Positions 7,462-16,396 of a stretch of 64,000 nt of DNA are shown here, one piece after another. Positions within the stretch are counted from its first letter, which is position 1. Each line of letters begins with the position of its first letter. A program made the translations under genes and the position numbers. The notes under the pieces were generated by a model, which was not told the DNA's origin, searched no databases, and saw nothing but the letters and a program-made list of their open reading frames with translations. The stretch comes from Haloprofundus salinisoli (lineage in GTDB: Archaea; Halobacteriota; Halobacteria; Halobacteriales; Haloferacaceae), in the NCBI RefSeq assembly GCF_020097815.1, contig NZ_CP083663.1, forward strand, positions 2,418,001 to 2,482,000, written 5' to 3'.

Positions 7462-8583
7462 ATGGGTATCGCTGAAACCTACTCTCGGAGCCGTCAGTTC
7501 GTCGATAGACGACCGCTGACGCACACAGTCGGCGCTGCGGCGGGAGTCGTTCTCGTGCTGTATCTCCTGTGGGTGCTCGTCGCGCAGTTGGCGAGCGGAG
7601 AGTTGCGAATCTACCAACTCAGCGGGCTGATGTGGGACGGACTGATGCGCGGACTCGTCATCGGTCTCGCGGGCGTCGGCCTGTCGATGACGTACAGCAT
7701 CCTGAACTTCGCGAACTTCTCGCACGGCGACTACATCTCCGCCGGCGCGTTCTCGGGGTGGGCGACGACGTATCTAATCGCCGGTCTCGGCCGGGCCGAC
7801 ATCGGGTCGCTGTTGCTCGTCGGCGCGGGCGGGTCGGTGTTCGGCGGCGCGCTCGGCGTCGGCATCTCGACGACGCCGCTGGCGGTCGTCCTCGGCGTCG
7901 TCGTCGCCGGCGTCGGCGCGGTACTGCTCTCGTTGTTCGTCGACCGAACCGTGTTCAAACCGCTTCGCGGCGAGGACGGCATCACGCTGCTCATCGCCAG
8001 TATCGGCGTCGCCTTCGCGCTTCGCTACCTCATGCAGTTCGTCTTCGGCTCCGACGTCAGAGGAACGACCTCGCAACCGCCGGCGTACTCGTTTTACGTC
8101 GTCGACGGGTGGCTTCGCATCAACTACCACGACATGACGCTTCTCGTCGTCGCCGTCGGCCTGATGGTCGGCGTCCACCTGCTGCTGCAGCGCAGTAAAC
8201 TCGGCAAGGCGATGCGCGCGATGTCGGACAACGGTGACCTCGCCCGCATCACGGGTATCCCGACCGAGCACGTCGTCCGATGGACGTGGATCATCGGCGG
8301 CGCGCTCACCGGTGTCGCGGGGTACATCTTCGTCCTCTGGAAAGGGACGCTCGCCTTCGACGACGGGTGGCTGCTCCTCCTGTTGATCTTCGCGGCGGTC
8401 ATCCTCGGCGGTATCGGGTCGGTGTACGGCGCTATCGCCGGCGGCATCGTCATCGGTCTCACCGCGTCGATGGCCGTCATCTGGATTCCGTCGGCGTTCG
8501 CCCGCGCGGCGGCGTTCGCCGTGATGATTTTACTCCTGCTGGTGCGTCCGCAGGGCATCTTCGCCGGGAGGACGACGGCATGA
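7462..8583 (+). CDS. livH: Branched-chain amino-acid-type ABC transporter permease LivH
   Basis: A 373-residue multi-pass membrane permease of the LivH type, which with LivM forms the channel of a high-affinity uptake ABC transporter (branched-chain amino acids, or amides/urea in relatives). Family signatures include GLVIGLAGVGLSMTYSILNFANFSHGDY near the N-terminus and the coupling helix region SKLGKAMRAMSDNGDLARITGI. It is longer than the usual ~300 residues because of an N-terminal extension and an extra hydrophobic segment around residues 110-150. Its stop overlaps the livM ATG by four bases. Confidence 0.92.
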   Translation: MGIAETYSRSRQFVDRRPLTHTVGAAAGVVLVLYLLWVLVAQLASGELRIYQLSGLMWDGLMRGLVIGLAGVGLSMTYSILNFANFSHGDYISAGAFSGWATTYLIAGLGRADIGSLLLVGAGGSVFGGALGVGISTTPLAVVLGVVVAGVGAVLLSLFVDRTVFKPLRGEDGITLLIASIGVAFALRYLMQFVFGSDVRGTTSQPPAYSFYVVDGWLRINYHDMTLLVVAVGLMVGVHLLLQRSKLGKAMRAMSDNGDLARITGIPTEHVVRWTWIIGGALTGVAGYIFVLWKGTLAFDDGWLLLLLIFAAVILGGIGSVYGAIAGGIVIGLTASMAVIWIPSAFARAAAFAVMILLLLVRPQGIFAGRTTA

Positions 8584-9953
8584 GCGCTGACGGCGAAAAC
8601 GAGAGCGCGACGAGGAGTCGCGTCGGCGACGTGCTAGGGAGACTCCGCGACGGCGACGCGGGACTGATTCTACTCGTCCTCGGGGGCATCTACCTCGCGT
8701 ACATTCTCAGCGGCGTCGTCCTCGGCTACCAACTTCGCGGACAGTTGAACTCGATCGCCGCGCTGACGTTCTACATCGGTGTCTTCGCGCTGTTGGCGCT
8801 GGCGCTGAACCTCCACTGGGGGTACACCGGTCTGTTCAACATCGGCGTCGTCGGCTTCATGGCCGTCGGCGTCTACGTGATGGCGCTCGTCTCGAAACCC
8901 GTCTACACCTCCGGCGGGGCCGCACAGGTCGGCGGTCTCGGACTGCCGCTGTGGGTCGGCGTTCTCGCCGGGATGCTCGCGGCGGCGGTGTTCGGCTTCA
9001 TCGTCGCGTTGCCGGCGTTACGACTGCGGGCGGACTACCTCGCCATCGTCACCATCGCGATGTCCGAAATCGTCCGCTTCTCGTTTCTCTCCAGCGAGTT
9101 TCAGCGGTTCGAGCTGTTCGGCAACCGCGTCGGCTTCGGCGGCGGGTCGGGGCTCATCCTCGACTACACCGCGCCGCTGGAGGCCTTCTTCCGGACGTTC
9201 GGCCTCTGGGACGCGTACATCAGCTTCGTGACGGCGTTCGGCTCGTTCGGCCCGTTAAGTCTGAACAACCCGAAACCCATCGTCGACAACCTCGTCTACG
9301 GCGGGGTGCTGCTACTGTTCGTCGCGGGCTACTACTGGCTCCTGAAGCGGACCGGCGAGTCGCCGTTCGGACGCGTCCTGAAGGCGATTCGCGAGGACGA
9401 GGACGTGGCGAACGCGCTCGGCAAGAACACCAACCAGTTCAAGGTGAAGTCGTTCATGCTCGGCTGTGCGCTCATGGGTCTCGCCGGCATCCTCTGGCTG
9501 GCCGGCCAGGGCGCGGTGACGCCGAACTTCTTCCGCCCCCGCGTCACCTTCTTCGTCTGGATCGCGCTCATCATCGGCGGTGCGGGGTCGAACACGGGCA
9601 GCATCCTCGGCGGTGCTATCTTCGCGGGCGTCCTGTACCAGGGACCGCTCTACCTCAAGAACGTCCTGGAAGCCGTGCTCCCGCAGACGAACGCGCCAAA
9701 CGGCTTCGGGCCGGCGGTGGCACCCATCTTCCAGTCGTTCGACGTGCTCCCGTTCGTCTGGTACACCCTCGACAGCATCCGACAGCTCCAGTTGGTCATC
9801 ATGGGCCTCGTGCTCATCTGGCTGATGCACAACCGGCCCGAGGGGCTGCTCGGTCACCGCAAGGAGATCGCGGCGAGTATCGACCTCTCGCGGCCGAGTA
9901 CGCGGCCGTCGACGCCGGCGACCGCCGCCGACGGAGGTGAGCGCGATGAGTGA
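8580..9953 (+). CDS. livM: Branched-chain amino-acid-type ABC transporter permease LivM
   Basis: A 457-residue permease partner of LivH. Typical LivM features: LALNLHWGYTGLFNIGVVGFMAVG, LRLRADYLAIVTIAMSEIVR and the coupling segment FGRVLKAIREDEDVANALGKNT. The N-terminus and C-terminus are acidic, charged tails. It is longer than bacterial LivM because of loops around residues 175-235 and 370-400. ATG 8580 overlaps livH by four bases, and the end overlaps livG by eight. Confidence 0.92.
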   Translation: MSADGENESATRSRVGDVLGRLRDGDAGLILLVLGGIYLAYILSGVVLGYQLRGQLNSIAALTFYIGVFALLALALNLHWGYTGLFNIGVVGFMAVGVYVMALVSKPVYTSGGAAQVGGLGLPLWVGVLAGMLAAAVFGFIVALPALRLRADYLAIVTIAMSEIVRFSFLSSEFQRFELFGNRVGFGGGSGLILDYTAPLEAFFRTFGLWDAYISFVTAFGSFGPLSLNNPKPIVDNLVYGGVLLLFVAGYYWLLKRTGESPFGRVLKAIREDEDVANALGKNTNQFKVKSFMLGCALMGLAGILWLAGQGAVTPNFFRPRVTFFVWIALIIGGAGSNTGSILGGAIFAGVLYQGPLYLKNVLEAVLPQTNAPNGFGPAVAPIFQSFDVLPFVWYTLDSIRQLQLVIMGLVLIWLMHNRPEGLLGHRKEIAASIDLSRPSTRPSTPATAADGGERDE

Positions 9954-10857
9954 AACGAGCGGACCGAACGAGGCGGTACCGACGGAGACGGAGGCCGACG
10001 ATATGAGCGAGCCAACGGAGACGACGGAGTCGACGACCGACCAGCAACCGAGGGAGGCGGCTGACGACCCGGCGTCGGCGGGCTCCGCCGAGTATCCGCT
10101 CCGCGTTGAGAACCTCCGCAAGACGTTCGGCGGCATCGTCGCCGTCGACGACGCGAGCTTCGAGGTCGAGCGCGGCACGCTCACCGGCCTCATCGGCCCC
10201 AACGGCGCGGGCAAGTCGACGACGTTCAACCTCATCACCGGGATGTACGCGCCCGACCGGGGACGCGTCGTCTTCAACGGCGAGGAGATTACCGGACTTC
10301 GCCCGTACCGCGTCGCCGACAGAGGTCTGGTGCGGACGTTCCAAATCGCGCGCGAACTCTCCGAGATGACCGTCTTGGAGAACATGATGCTCGCGCCGAA
10401 ACAGCAGCGCGGCGAAGCGCTGTGGCGTTCCGTGACGCCGGGGGTGCGAAGCGGCGTGGTCGAACAGGAGGAGGAGCTGCTCGACAGGGCGTGGGAGATG
10501 CTCGACTTCTTCGAGATAGACCACCTCGCCGAGGAGTACGCGGGCAACCTCTCGGGCGGTCAGCGGAAACTGCTGGAGATGGCGCGCGCGCTCCTGACGG
10601 ACCCGGAGATGCTGCTCCTGGACGAACCGTTCGCCGGCGTCAACCCCTCGCTGGAGCGCCGCCTGCTCGATCACATCCACGAACTGCGCGAACAGGGCTA
10701 CACGTTCCTGTTGGTCGAACACGATATGGACCTCATCATGGAGAACTGCGAACACGTCATCGTCATGCACCAAGGGAAGGTGCTCACCGAAGGGTCGCCG
10801 CTGGAGATAAAGCAGAACGAACAGGTCGTCGAGGCCTACCTCGGAGGCACCGTATGA
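9946..10857 (+). CDS. livG: ABC transporter ATP-binding protein LivG
   Basis: A 303-residue ATPase of the Liv system. Walker A GPNGAGKST, Q-loop region, signature LSGGQRKLLEMARAL, Walker B LLLDEPFAGVNP and the H-loop EHDMD are all present, and the AGVNP after Walker B is LivG/LivF-specific. About 45 acidic residues precede the ABC domain, an unusual extension that is probably a halophilic tail. ATG 9946 is preferred because a perfect GGAGGTG lies six bases before it; a GTG at 9937 is inside that ribosome-binding site. Confidence 0.95.
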   Translation: MSETSGPNEAVPTETEADDMSEPTETTESTTDQQPREAADDPASAGSAEYPLRVENLRKTFGGIVAVDDASFEVERGTLTGLIGPNGAGKSTTFNLITGMYAPDRGRVVFNGEEITGLRPYRVADRGLVRTFQIARELSEMTVLENMMLAPKQQRGEALWRSVTPGVRSGVVEQEEELLDRAWEMLDFFEIDHLAEEYAGNLSGGQRKLLEMARALLTDPEMLLLDEPFAGVNPSLERRLLDHIHELREQGYTFLLVEHDMDLIMENCEHVIVMHQGKVLTEGSPLEIKQNEQVVEAYLGGTV

Positions 10858-11558
10858 CGCTTCTGAGAGTGCGCGACCTCGATGCCGGCTACGGCGACTT
10901 ACAGATCCTCACCGACGTCGAGCTGAACGTCGAAGACGGCGAGTACGTCACCATCGTCGGCCCCAACGGCGCTGGCAAGTCGACGGTGATGAAGTCCGTC
11001 TTCGGGCTGACGACCCACATGGGCGGCACCGTCACCTTCGTCGACACCGACATCACCGACGCGAACCCCGAGGACATCATCCGCCTCGGTCTCGGCTACG
11101 TCCCGCAGAACGACAACGTGTTCGGGGCGCTCACTGTCCAGGAGAACCTCGAAATGGGTGCGTACATCCTCGACGACGTCCCCCAACGTTCGCTCGACGC
11201 GGTGTACGACCGGTTCCCTATCCTCGAAGAGCGGCGCGAGCAGAAGGCCGGAACGATGAGCGGCGGGCAACAGCAGATGCTGGCGATGGGCCGCGCGCTG
11301 ATGCTCGACCCTGACCTGCTGCTCCTCGACGAACCGAGCGCCGGCCTCGCACCGGACCTCGTCGACGAGATGTTCGACAAGATAGACGAGATCAACGAGG
11401 CGGGGACGGCCGTCCTGATGGTCGAACAGAACGCCAAGGAGGCGCTCAGACGCTGTGACCGCGGCTACGTCCTCGTTAACGGGCAGAACCGCTACATGGA
11501 CACCGGACGGGCGCTGTTGGACGACGAAGAGGTCAGACGGGATTTCCTCGGCGGGTAG
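10854..11558 (+). CDS. livF: ABC transporter ATP-binding protein LivF
   Basis: A 234-residue second ATPase of the Liv transporter. Walker A GPNGAGKSTVMKSVFGL, signature MSGGQQQMLAMGRALM, Walker B LLLLDEPSAGLAP, and switch His replaced in MVEQNAKEAL as is normal for LivF. Its ATG overlaps the livG stop by four bases. It closes the four-gene operon livHMGF; the binding protein is encoded apart, on the opposite strand, after one intervening gene. Confidence 0.95.
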   Translation: MTLLRVRDLDAGYGDLQILTDVELNVEDGEYVTIVGPNGAGKSTVMKSVFGLTTHMGGTVTFVDTDITDANPEDIIRLGLGYVPQNDNVFGALTVQENLEMGAYILDDVPQRSLDAVYDRFPILEERREQKAGTMSGGQQQMLAMGRALMLDPDLLLLDEPSAGLAPDLVDEMFDKIDEINEAGTAVLMVEQNAKEALRRCDRGYVLVNGQNRYMDTGRALLDDEEVRRDFLGG

Positions 11559-11634
11559 TCGGTCGTCGCGGTCTCTGCCTCTGCTTCGCGGTACTCCGAA
11601 ACGGCTTTTTCCGACGCGCGAGCGTGTAGACGCC

Positions 11635-11961
11635 ATGCGAGAGAACCACCGTTCGATGCCCGAGCAACAGCAAGTCGCAGCGTTTCTCGACCAGTACGAG
11701 ATGCGCGCCGACCCGGCGTATCAGCTTCTCGACCTCACGTCCGAAGTCGGCGAACTCGCCGCCGACGCGACGAAATCCTCGCAGTGGGGCGCGTCGCCGG
11801 AGAACCTCGACGTGAAGACGGACGAACTCGGCGACGCGCTGTTCTCGCTTCTGGCCGTCGCCGAGTCGCTCGACATCGACGCGGGCGACGCGCTCCGCGA
11901 GTCCCTCGAGAAGTATCAGCGACGTATCGTCGACACTGGGAGCGCGTCGTCGGACGAATAA
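11635..11961 (+). CDS. MazG-like nucleotide pyrophosphohydrolase
   Basis: A 108-residue all-helical protein of the MazG/dUTPase-2 superfamily, which hydrolyses NTPs or dNTPs to monophosphates (house-cleaning). The metal-binding acid motifs are visible as LTSEVGELAADATK (ExxE) and DELGDALFSLLAVAESL (ExxD type). The start ATG 11635 follows livF by 76 nt. No partner gene suggests a specific substrate. Confidence 0.8.
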   Translation: MRENHRSMPEQQQVAAFLDQYEMRADPAYQLLDLTSEVGELAADATKSSQWGASPENLDVKTDELGDALFSLLAVAESLDIDAGDALRESLEKYQRRIVDTGSASSDE

Positions 11962-11979
11962 AATCGGAGTCGGGCGAGT

Positions 11980-13362
11980 TCAGTTGCCGAGCGCCGTATC
12001 GATGACCGAGGAGTACGACGACTCGCCGATGTTGAACGACACCTGATTCGTGACCGTCCCGTCGAACTCGCTCTCGAACACTTCAGCGAAGCGCTCGGAG
12101 AGCTGCTGGCCGTAGTCGTTGTTGACGTACAGCGTCGCCGCGGAACTGGCGCCGAGACGCTGAGAGGCGACCTGCGCCATCACGCGGCCCTGCAGGAAGT
12201 CGGAGGGCGCGGTCCGGAAGATGAAGTCGTTGTCGTCGAGGTTCGACACCGACAGCGCCGTGCTCGACGGCGAACAGCCGACGACCTCGTTCGGGATGAA
12301 CGCCTGCTGGGAGACGGGGACGTTGACGCCGGAGGACGCCGACCCACACACCGCGGGTACGCCCGCGCTGACGAGCGAGTTCGCCGCCGCGACGCCGGAG
12401 TCCGGCGAGGTCTGGGTGTCTTCGATCTGGGCGTTGACCGAGAGGTCGATGCCCGCGTCGTTTACCTGCTTCACGGGTATCTGCGCCGCTCGAATCATCG
12501 GCTGACCGACCGACGCCAGGTCGCCGGTTTCCGGCAGCAGGATGCCGACCGACACCTCGCGCCCGAGTCCGCCGGGGGCGCTGTCGGCCGAGTCGCCGGC
12601 CCCCTCGGGGCTGTCGCCCTCGAACGACTGCGTCTCCAGCGTGGACGTCTCCTGAGAGCTCTGCCCCGCGAACTCCCAGATGGCGTACGCCGCCGACGCC
12701 GGGTCACCCTTCTCGTCGAAGTTCGTCGCGCTCGACGCGCCCTGGAAGTTGATGTCGTCGCCGTTGGCGGCCGCCTCGACCGCTTCGACGAAGTTCTGCG
12801 GGCCGAACTCCTCGCCGCCGGGGTTGGCGATGCGACGGAGTTGGTCGCGAATCGCCGGTCCGCTGTTCTCGCCGGCGGCGGCGTTCGCCAAGATGAGAAG
12901 CGCCACCGAGTCGTACGACTGGGAGGTGAAGACGCTGGGAGCGGCGTTGTACTCGTCCTGAAACAGTTGGTTGAACGCGTCCTGGTTCGGACCGCCCGCC
13001 GCCGGCGCGGTGCCGGTGACGTTCGCCATGTCGTTGCCGACCTGCGCCGGCATCGACCCGTCCTGCAGCCCGTCGGGCACGAGAATCGATTCGCTCCCGT
13101 CGCTGGCGCTGTAATAGTCGCGGAACAGTTGGATACCGCTCTCGGGGTAGCCGATGACGATGAGCGAGTCGGGACCGTCCCCACCGCCGCCGTTGCCGCC
13201 GCTGCCGCCGTTGCCGCCGCCTCCGCCGTTGCTTCCGTTGCCGCCGCCGTTGCCGCCGTCTCCGCCGTCGTCACCGGGACCTTGTACACAGCCGGCGAGA
13301 CCGACCGCGCCGGTTACACCGACCGCTTTCATGAAGTTTCGTCGTTGGATACCACGTGTCAT
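11980..13362 (-). CDS. livJ: ABC transporter substrate-binding lipoprotein LivJ-like
   Basis: A 460-residue periplasmic-binding-type protein (Leu/Ile/Val-binding fold, type 1). The N-terminus has a twin-arginine motif in a short signal (RRNFMKAVGVTGAVGLAGC). The lipobox cysteine predicts Tat export and lipid anchoring, usual in haloarchaea. A long Gly/Asn linker follows (about residues 30-65), then two lobes, including SVGILLPETGDLASVGQPMI. The order looks permuted: the SVGILLP block, which normally starts LivJ, comes only after about 170 residues of another Liv-like lobe. The ATG has TTTATAAA 23-30 nt upstream, consistent with a leaderless mRNA. It converges on the MazG-like gene and probably serves LivHMGF. 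Confidence 0.88.
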   Translation of the reverse strand: MTRGIQRRNFMKAVGVTGAVGLAGCVQGPGDDGGDGGNGGGNGSNGGGGGNGGSGGNGGGGDGPDSLIVIGYPESGIQLFRDYYSASDGSESILVPDGLQDGSMPAQVGNDMANVTGTAPAAGGPNQDAFNQLFQDEYNAAPSVFTSQSYDSVALLILANAAAGENSGPAIRDQLRRIANPGGEEFGPQNFVEAVEAAANGDDINFQGASSATNFDEKGDPASAAYAIWEFAGQSSQETSTLETQSFEGDSPEGAGDSADSAPGGLGREVSVGILLPETGDLASVGQPMIRAAQIPVKQVNDAGIDLSVNAQIEDTQTSPDSGVAAANSLVSAGVPAVCGSASSGVNVPVSQQAFIPNEVVGCSPSSTALSVSNLDDNDFIFRTAPSDFLQGRVMAQVASQRLGASSAATLYVNNDYGQQLSERFAEVFESEFDGTVTNQVSFNIGESSYSSVIDTALGN

Positions 13363-13384
13363 GTTACCGCATGGGAAGGGGTAG

Positions 13385-13392
13385 TTTATAAA
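13385..13392 (-). promoter_or_regulatory. TATA box of livJ
   Basis: Palindromic TTTATAAA, 23-30 nt before the livJ start on the minus strand; placement fits a leaderless mRNA. Confidence 0.65.
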
Positions 13393-13481
13393 GCTACGCC
13401 TTCTGCGTTGACACGTGTCGCCGCGGGTCACGGCGCAGTCGCGCGGTTGCGACGCCAACGACGAAGAGCTATACCGCTCGT

Positions 13482-14069
13482 TTACACTTCTCGGCAGTCC
13501 GAGCAGACGAGTTGCCCGTTGACGTTCGAGAGCGTCCGCGCCAACGAGCCACACACTTCGCAGATACTCTGCGAGGAGTACGCCTCCGCGTCGATGCCCC
13601 CGTTGGTCTCGGCGTTCGGCGGGCCGCCGGTGTCACCGAACTCGGGGCCGTCCGCGGGCGGGCGGTCCTGCCCCTCCGCTCGCATCTCCTCTTGGGTCAG
13701 CGTCGCCGCCATCAGCACGTCGCGTTCAGTGAGCAGACCGACGAGTTCGCCGTTGTCGACGACGAGCGCCCACGGCGTCGCCTCCGAGCGCATCCGGTCT
13801 TCGGCGACGACGAGCGCCATCTCCGACTCGACTGTCGGCTCGGGGTCGGTCATCACCGCCGAGACGGGCGTGTCGGCGCCCTCGTTTAACACGACGCCGA
13901 GCGCCGTTCGCGAGGAGACGACGCCGACGGGTTGGTTGCCCCGGAGGACGACGATGCAGTCGGCGTCTTCTTCGAACATCAACTCCGCGGCCGCCCGTAC
14001 CGAGTCCGACTCGCTCACCCCGACGAACTCCCGCTCCATGGCATCACTTACCGTGACATCAGTGTTCAT
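13482..14069 (-). CDS. Two CBS domains plus C-terminal zinc ribbon
   Basis: A 195-residue soluble protein. Residues 1-60 (MNTDVTVSDAMEREFVGV...QPVGVVSS) and about 68-125 (VSAVMTDPEP...GELVGLLTERDVL) form a CBS pair that should bind an adenine nucleotide. An acidic linker leads to a zinc ribbon, CEVCGSLA...QLVCSDC, at the C-terminus. CBS plus zinc ribbon is a common haloarchaeal sensor layout whose target is unknown. It is divergent from the uridine kinase gene. Confidence 0.85.
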   Translation of the reverse strand: MNTDVTVSDAMEREFVGVSESDSVRAAAELMFEEDADCIVVLRGNQPVGVVSSRTALGVVLNEGADTPVSAVMTDPEPTVESEMALVVAEDRMRSEATPWALVVDNGELVGLLTERDVLMAATLTQEEMRAEGQDRPPADGPEFGDTGGPPNAETNGGIDAEAYSSQSICEVCGSLARTLSNVNGQLVCSDCREV

Positions 14070-14230
14070 ACCACAGTGTTTGCCCGAATCGGGCTAAAGT
14101 CTACCTCCAGTAGAGTTAATCCGGCGGACGTGCTATCTCTCTGTTCGCAGATTCGAGCCTCCGAGGGGCGCCCTCGCGCCGACCGGCGGAAACAGTAAGT
14201 TCAAACCGCTCGGCGCACGCGTACCGAGTA

Positions 14231-14926
14231 ATGACTATCCCCTCGTTCGTCATCGGCATCGCGGGCGGCACGGGGGCGGGGAAAACCACCGTCTCACGAC
14301 TCATCACCGAGAGCGTCGGCGAGTCGGTGACGCGAATCCCGCTCGACAACTACTACGAGGACCTCAGCCACCTCGAGTTCGAAGAACGGACCGAGGTTAA
14401 CTACGACCACCCCTCGGCGTTCGAGTGGGAGCTGCTACGCGAGCAGTTGCGCTTGCTCACCGAGGGCCAGCCCGTCGAGATGCCGCAGTACGACTTCGAG
14501 GCTCACAACCGGAAGGACGAACGCGTGACCGTCGCCCCGACGGACGTCATCATCCTCGAAGGGATTCTCTCGCTGTACGACGAAGAGGTAAACGAGATGA
14601 TGGACCTGCGTCTGTACGTCGAGACGGACGCCGACGTCCGTATTCTCCGCCGTATCGACCGCGATGTGGTCGAACGCGGGCGGGACCTGGAGGGCGTCAT
14701 CGACCAGTATCTCTCGACGGTCAAGCCGATGCACGAGCAGTTCATCGAGCCCACGAAGAAGCACGCCGACCTCATCATCCCCGAGGGAGCCAACAGCGTC
14801 GCTGTCAACCTGTTAGAGGAGAAAGTGCGCGCGGAGGTTACCGGCGACGTCGCGCGCGACTGGGAGCGGGAGACGTTCGACCGCGAGGTGTCGGATGCGG
14901 TGACGCTGAGCGAGTCCGAACCCTAG
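14231..14926 (+). CDS. udk: Uridine kinase
   Basis: A 231-residue P-loop kinase that phosphorylates uridine/cytidine (pyrimidine salvage). Walker A is GIAGGTGAGKTTVSRL at the N-terminus. Substrate-site motifs are IPLDNYYEDL, NYDHPSAFEW, and MPQYDFEAHNR, followed by VIILEGILSLY and the lid RRIDRDVVERGRDLEGVIDQY, the standard order for uridine kinase rather than phosphoribulokinase. The length is near the bacterial norm. It converges with the DUF5785-like gene with one base between the stops. Confidence 0.93.
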   Translation: MTIPSFVIGIAGGTGAGKTTVSRLITESVGESVTRIPLDNYYEDLSHLEFEERTEVNYDHPSAFEWELLREQLRLLTEGQPVEMPQYDFEAHNRKDERVTVAPTDVIILEGILSLYDEEVNEMMDLRLYVETDADVRILRRIDRDVVERGRDLEGVIDQYLSTVKPMHEQFIEPTKKHADLIIPEGANSVAVNLLEEKVRAEVTGDVARDWERETFDREVSDAVTLSESEP

Positions 14927-14927
14927 C

Positions 14928-15245
14928 TCACGACCGACTACGGGTGAAGTTCTCTGCGCCCTCGTAGAACCAGAGTCCGTTGTCGCGCATGGCGCGACCG
15001 ACCGCCCTGTGGAAGTCGACGAAGTCCGAGAACTCCTCCTGGTCGACGTGCGCGAAGACGTCGCGAAGCGCGACGACGCGTTCGTAGTCGAGACGGATCG
15101 GGTCGTCGCCGTACTCGGCGACGAACTCGTCGCGGTTCAGCGGGAAATCCTCGTCTTCGTCGATCTTCTTGGCGATGACGGCGTGGCCGTACTTGCGACG
15201 TCCTTCGCTGCCCTGTTCGCCGTCGGGGTCGTGTGGCCAGTCCAT
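14928..15245 (-). CDS. Conserved haloarchaeal protein (DUF5785-like)
   Basis: A 105-residue soluble, acidic protein that starts MDWPHDPDGEQGSEGRRKYGHAVIAKK and ends in an aromatic-rich block (MRDNGLWFYEGAEN). I recall this N-terminus as the haloarchaeal family DUF5785; the number is from memory. No catalytic motif is evident and the role is unknown. The start is followed upstream by the zinc-ribbon gene on the same strand, 51 nt away. Confidence 0.75.
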   Translation of the reverse strand: MDWPHDPDGEQGSEGRRKYGHAVIAKKIDEDEDFPLNRDEFVAEYGDDPIRLDYERVVALRDVFAHVDQEEFSDFVDFHRAVGRAMRDNGLWFYEGAENFTRSRS

Positions 15246-15296
15246 ACCCGGCAGTTGGGCGGTGGTCGCAAAACCGTTACCCTTCTCAGCCCACCG

Positions 15297-15473
15297 TCAC
15301 TGCGTGTGCGGATACGCGTCCAGTTCGACGAACGACGCCGACCCGCAGGCGGCGCACTCGGTCGGCGGGTCGTAGTGGTGCTCGCCGCCGTCGCTCCTGA
15401 CGACCGTTCCGGCGTACATGAGGTGACAGTTCTTGCAGACGAACTCGCGCGGACGTTCGGGTACGTGTGACAT
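15297..15473 (-). CDS. Small zinc-ribbon protein
   Basis: A 58-residue protein with two CxxC knuckles, FVCKNCHLMY and TECAACGSASF, spaced for one zinc ion as in rubredoxin-like ribbons. Start ATG 15473 gives the peptide MSHVPERPREFV; longer readings run into the tRNA-Ser gene. Probably cotranscribed with the DUF5785-like gene. Function unknown. Confidence 0.75.
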   Translation of the reverse strand: MSHVPERPREFVCKNCHLMYAGTVVRSDGGEHHYDPPTECAACGSASFVELDAYPHTQ

Positions 15474-15572
15474 ACGGTTTCGTCGGCGCCTGGAGATTTG
15501 TAATTTCGTTGTGTCTTTCCTGAGTGTTCGAGCGGGCGGACGCACGGCTCGCCGTGTGTGCACGTCAGAACG

Positions 15573-15655
15573 CGGTGGGACTGGGATTCGAACCCAGGAG
15601 GCCGAAGGCCACCTGCTTTCAAGGCAGGCGCAATAGTCCACTCTGCCATCCCACC
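15573..15655 (-). tRNA. tRNA-Ser (anticodon TGA)
   Basis: Class II tRNA with acceptor GGTGGGA/TCCCACC, T at position 8, anticodon stem CCTGC/GCAGG with loop CTTGAAA, long variable arm TGGCCTTCGGCCTC, T stem CTGGG/CCCAG and the Ser discriminator G. A degenerate copy of its 5' half lies at 22672-22701 in the same orientation, and a dead integrase gene starts 143 nt from its 5' end, so this is the likely attachment gene. Confidence 0.93.
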
Positions 15656-15691
15656 CACATAGTGTGAGTACGACCCGGCGCTGTCGCGCGA

Positions 15692-15714
15692 TTTCGTGGC
15701 TTCAAACCACGAAA
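15692..15714. other. Perfect hairpin beside tRNA-Ser and integrase remnant
   Basis: TTTCGTGG and CCACGAAA (8 bp) enclose the loop CTTCAAA. It lies between the tRNA and the integrase pseudogene; it may be an arm site of the old attachment region or simply a terminator. Confidence 0.35.
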
Positions 15715-15797
15715 CCCAATGACGACCATTCAGACCATCGAGGCTCGATTGAACAGCCCCAAACGTCGTGAGATCGCCACCAGCGGGGTCTGTACGC

Positions 15798-16107
15798 ATG
15801 TATAAGCCCGAAAAAGTTGAAGGTATCGTTATTATTCCCGGCCCGACGGGGGACGACCTCAACGAGCGACAGCTGATTGCGTACAAGCGACTGAAAAGAC
15901 CTCATCAAGTGGCTCTCCCGGATGGGGAAGTAGCCCGACACGCTTGAAGGATACGCGCACGACACGGCGAAGAACTACGCGAGTATTCTCGACAAGTTCC
16001 ACCGGTGGGCTTGGAGCATCAAGGCGCGAGTGTACATCATCCGTCACATCAAGCGCCATCTGAGCCACGCTGAGCAGACTGTGAGTTTCGGGGATACGAG
16101 CGCATGA
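15798..16107 (+). pseudogene. Tyrosine recombinase (integrase) N-terminal remnant
   Basis: Frame 1 reads MYKPEKVEGIVIIPGPTGDD then LNERQLIAYKRLK. It then shifts frame and continues DLIKWLSRMGK, a TAG stop, PDTLEGYAHDTAKNYASILD and KFHRWAWSIK. The combined text matches the N-terminal SAM-like DNA-binding domain of haloarchaeal XerC/D-type integrases. The catalytic R-H-R-Y domain is missing. With a frameshift, an internal stop and a lost C-terminus it cannot be active. It sits just inside the tRNA-Ser gene, as element integrases do. Confidence 0.75.
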
Positions 16108-16396
16108 TGTCCCACAATTGTCGAAGGGAGAGAGGAGTTGAAACAGTAAGTTCGCTATGCGGCTGAGTCTCTAGTAAGCCGTTCTGCGAATTTTTCTGGT
16201 TTTGAGAGCAGTTTGGAGACGCGATGACCGCTCGAAATGTGGGCAGTAGAGAATTAGGGAAGCAGAGGGCATTGAGACTACTGTACAGAGAGTTGCATAG
16301 GTAGCCCTGTTAAAACCATGAAATCGTGACGGTGATTCCGCGCTGAAGCGACCCGGTTCACGTCAACATATTAGGGTGGCTCCCGAAGAATAGGGT
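16108..16396. other. Lower-GC non-coding stretch after the integrase remnant
   Basis: About 290 nt without an open frame. GC is visibly lower than in the core. Near 16290-16320 there is a run (TTGCATAGGTAGCCCTGTTA) that recalls the edge of a haloarchaeal insertion sequence, but no inverted repeat pair or transposase was found. Its end holds the promoter of the Lrp/AsnC gene. Confidence 0.4.
16367..16374 (+). promoter_or_regulatory. TATA-like box of the Lrp/AsnC gene
   Basis: CATATTAG ends 22 nt before the ATG at 16397; the distance suits a leaderless transcript. Confidence 0.5.

Noticed and set aside
16270-16330. Insertion-sequence end near 16.3 kb
   Set aside because: Only one edge-like run; no inverted partner, target duplication or transposase.
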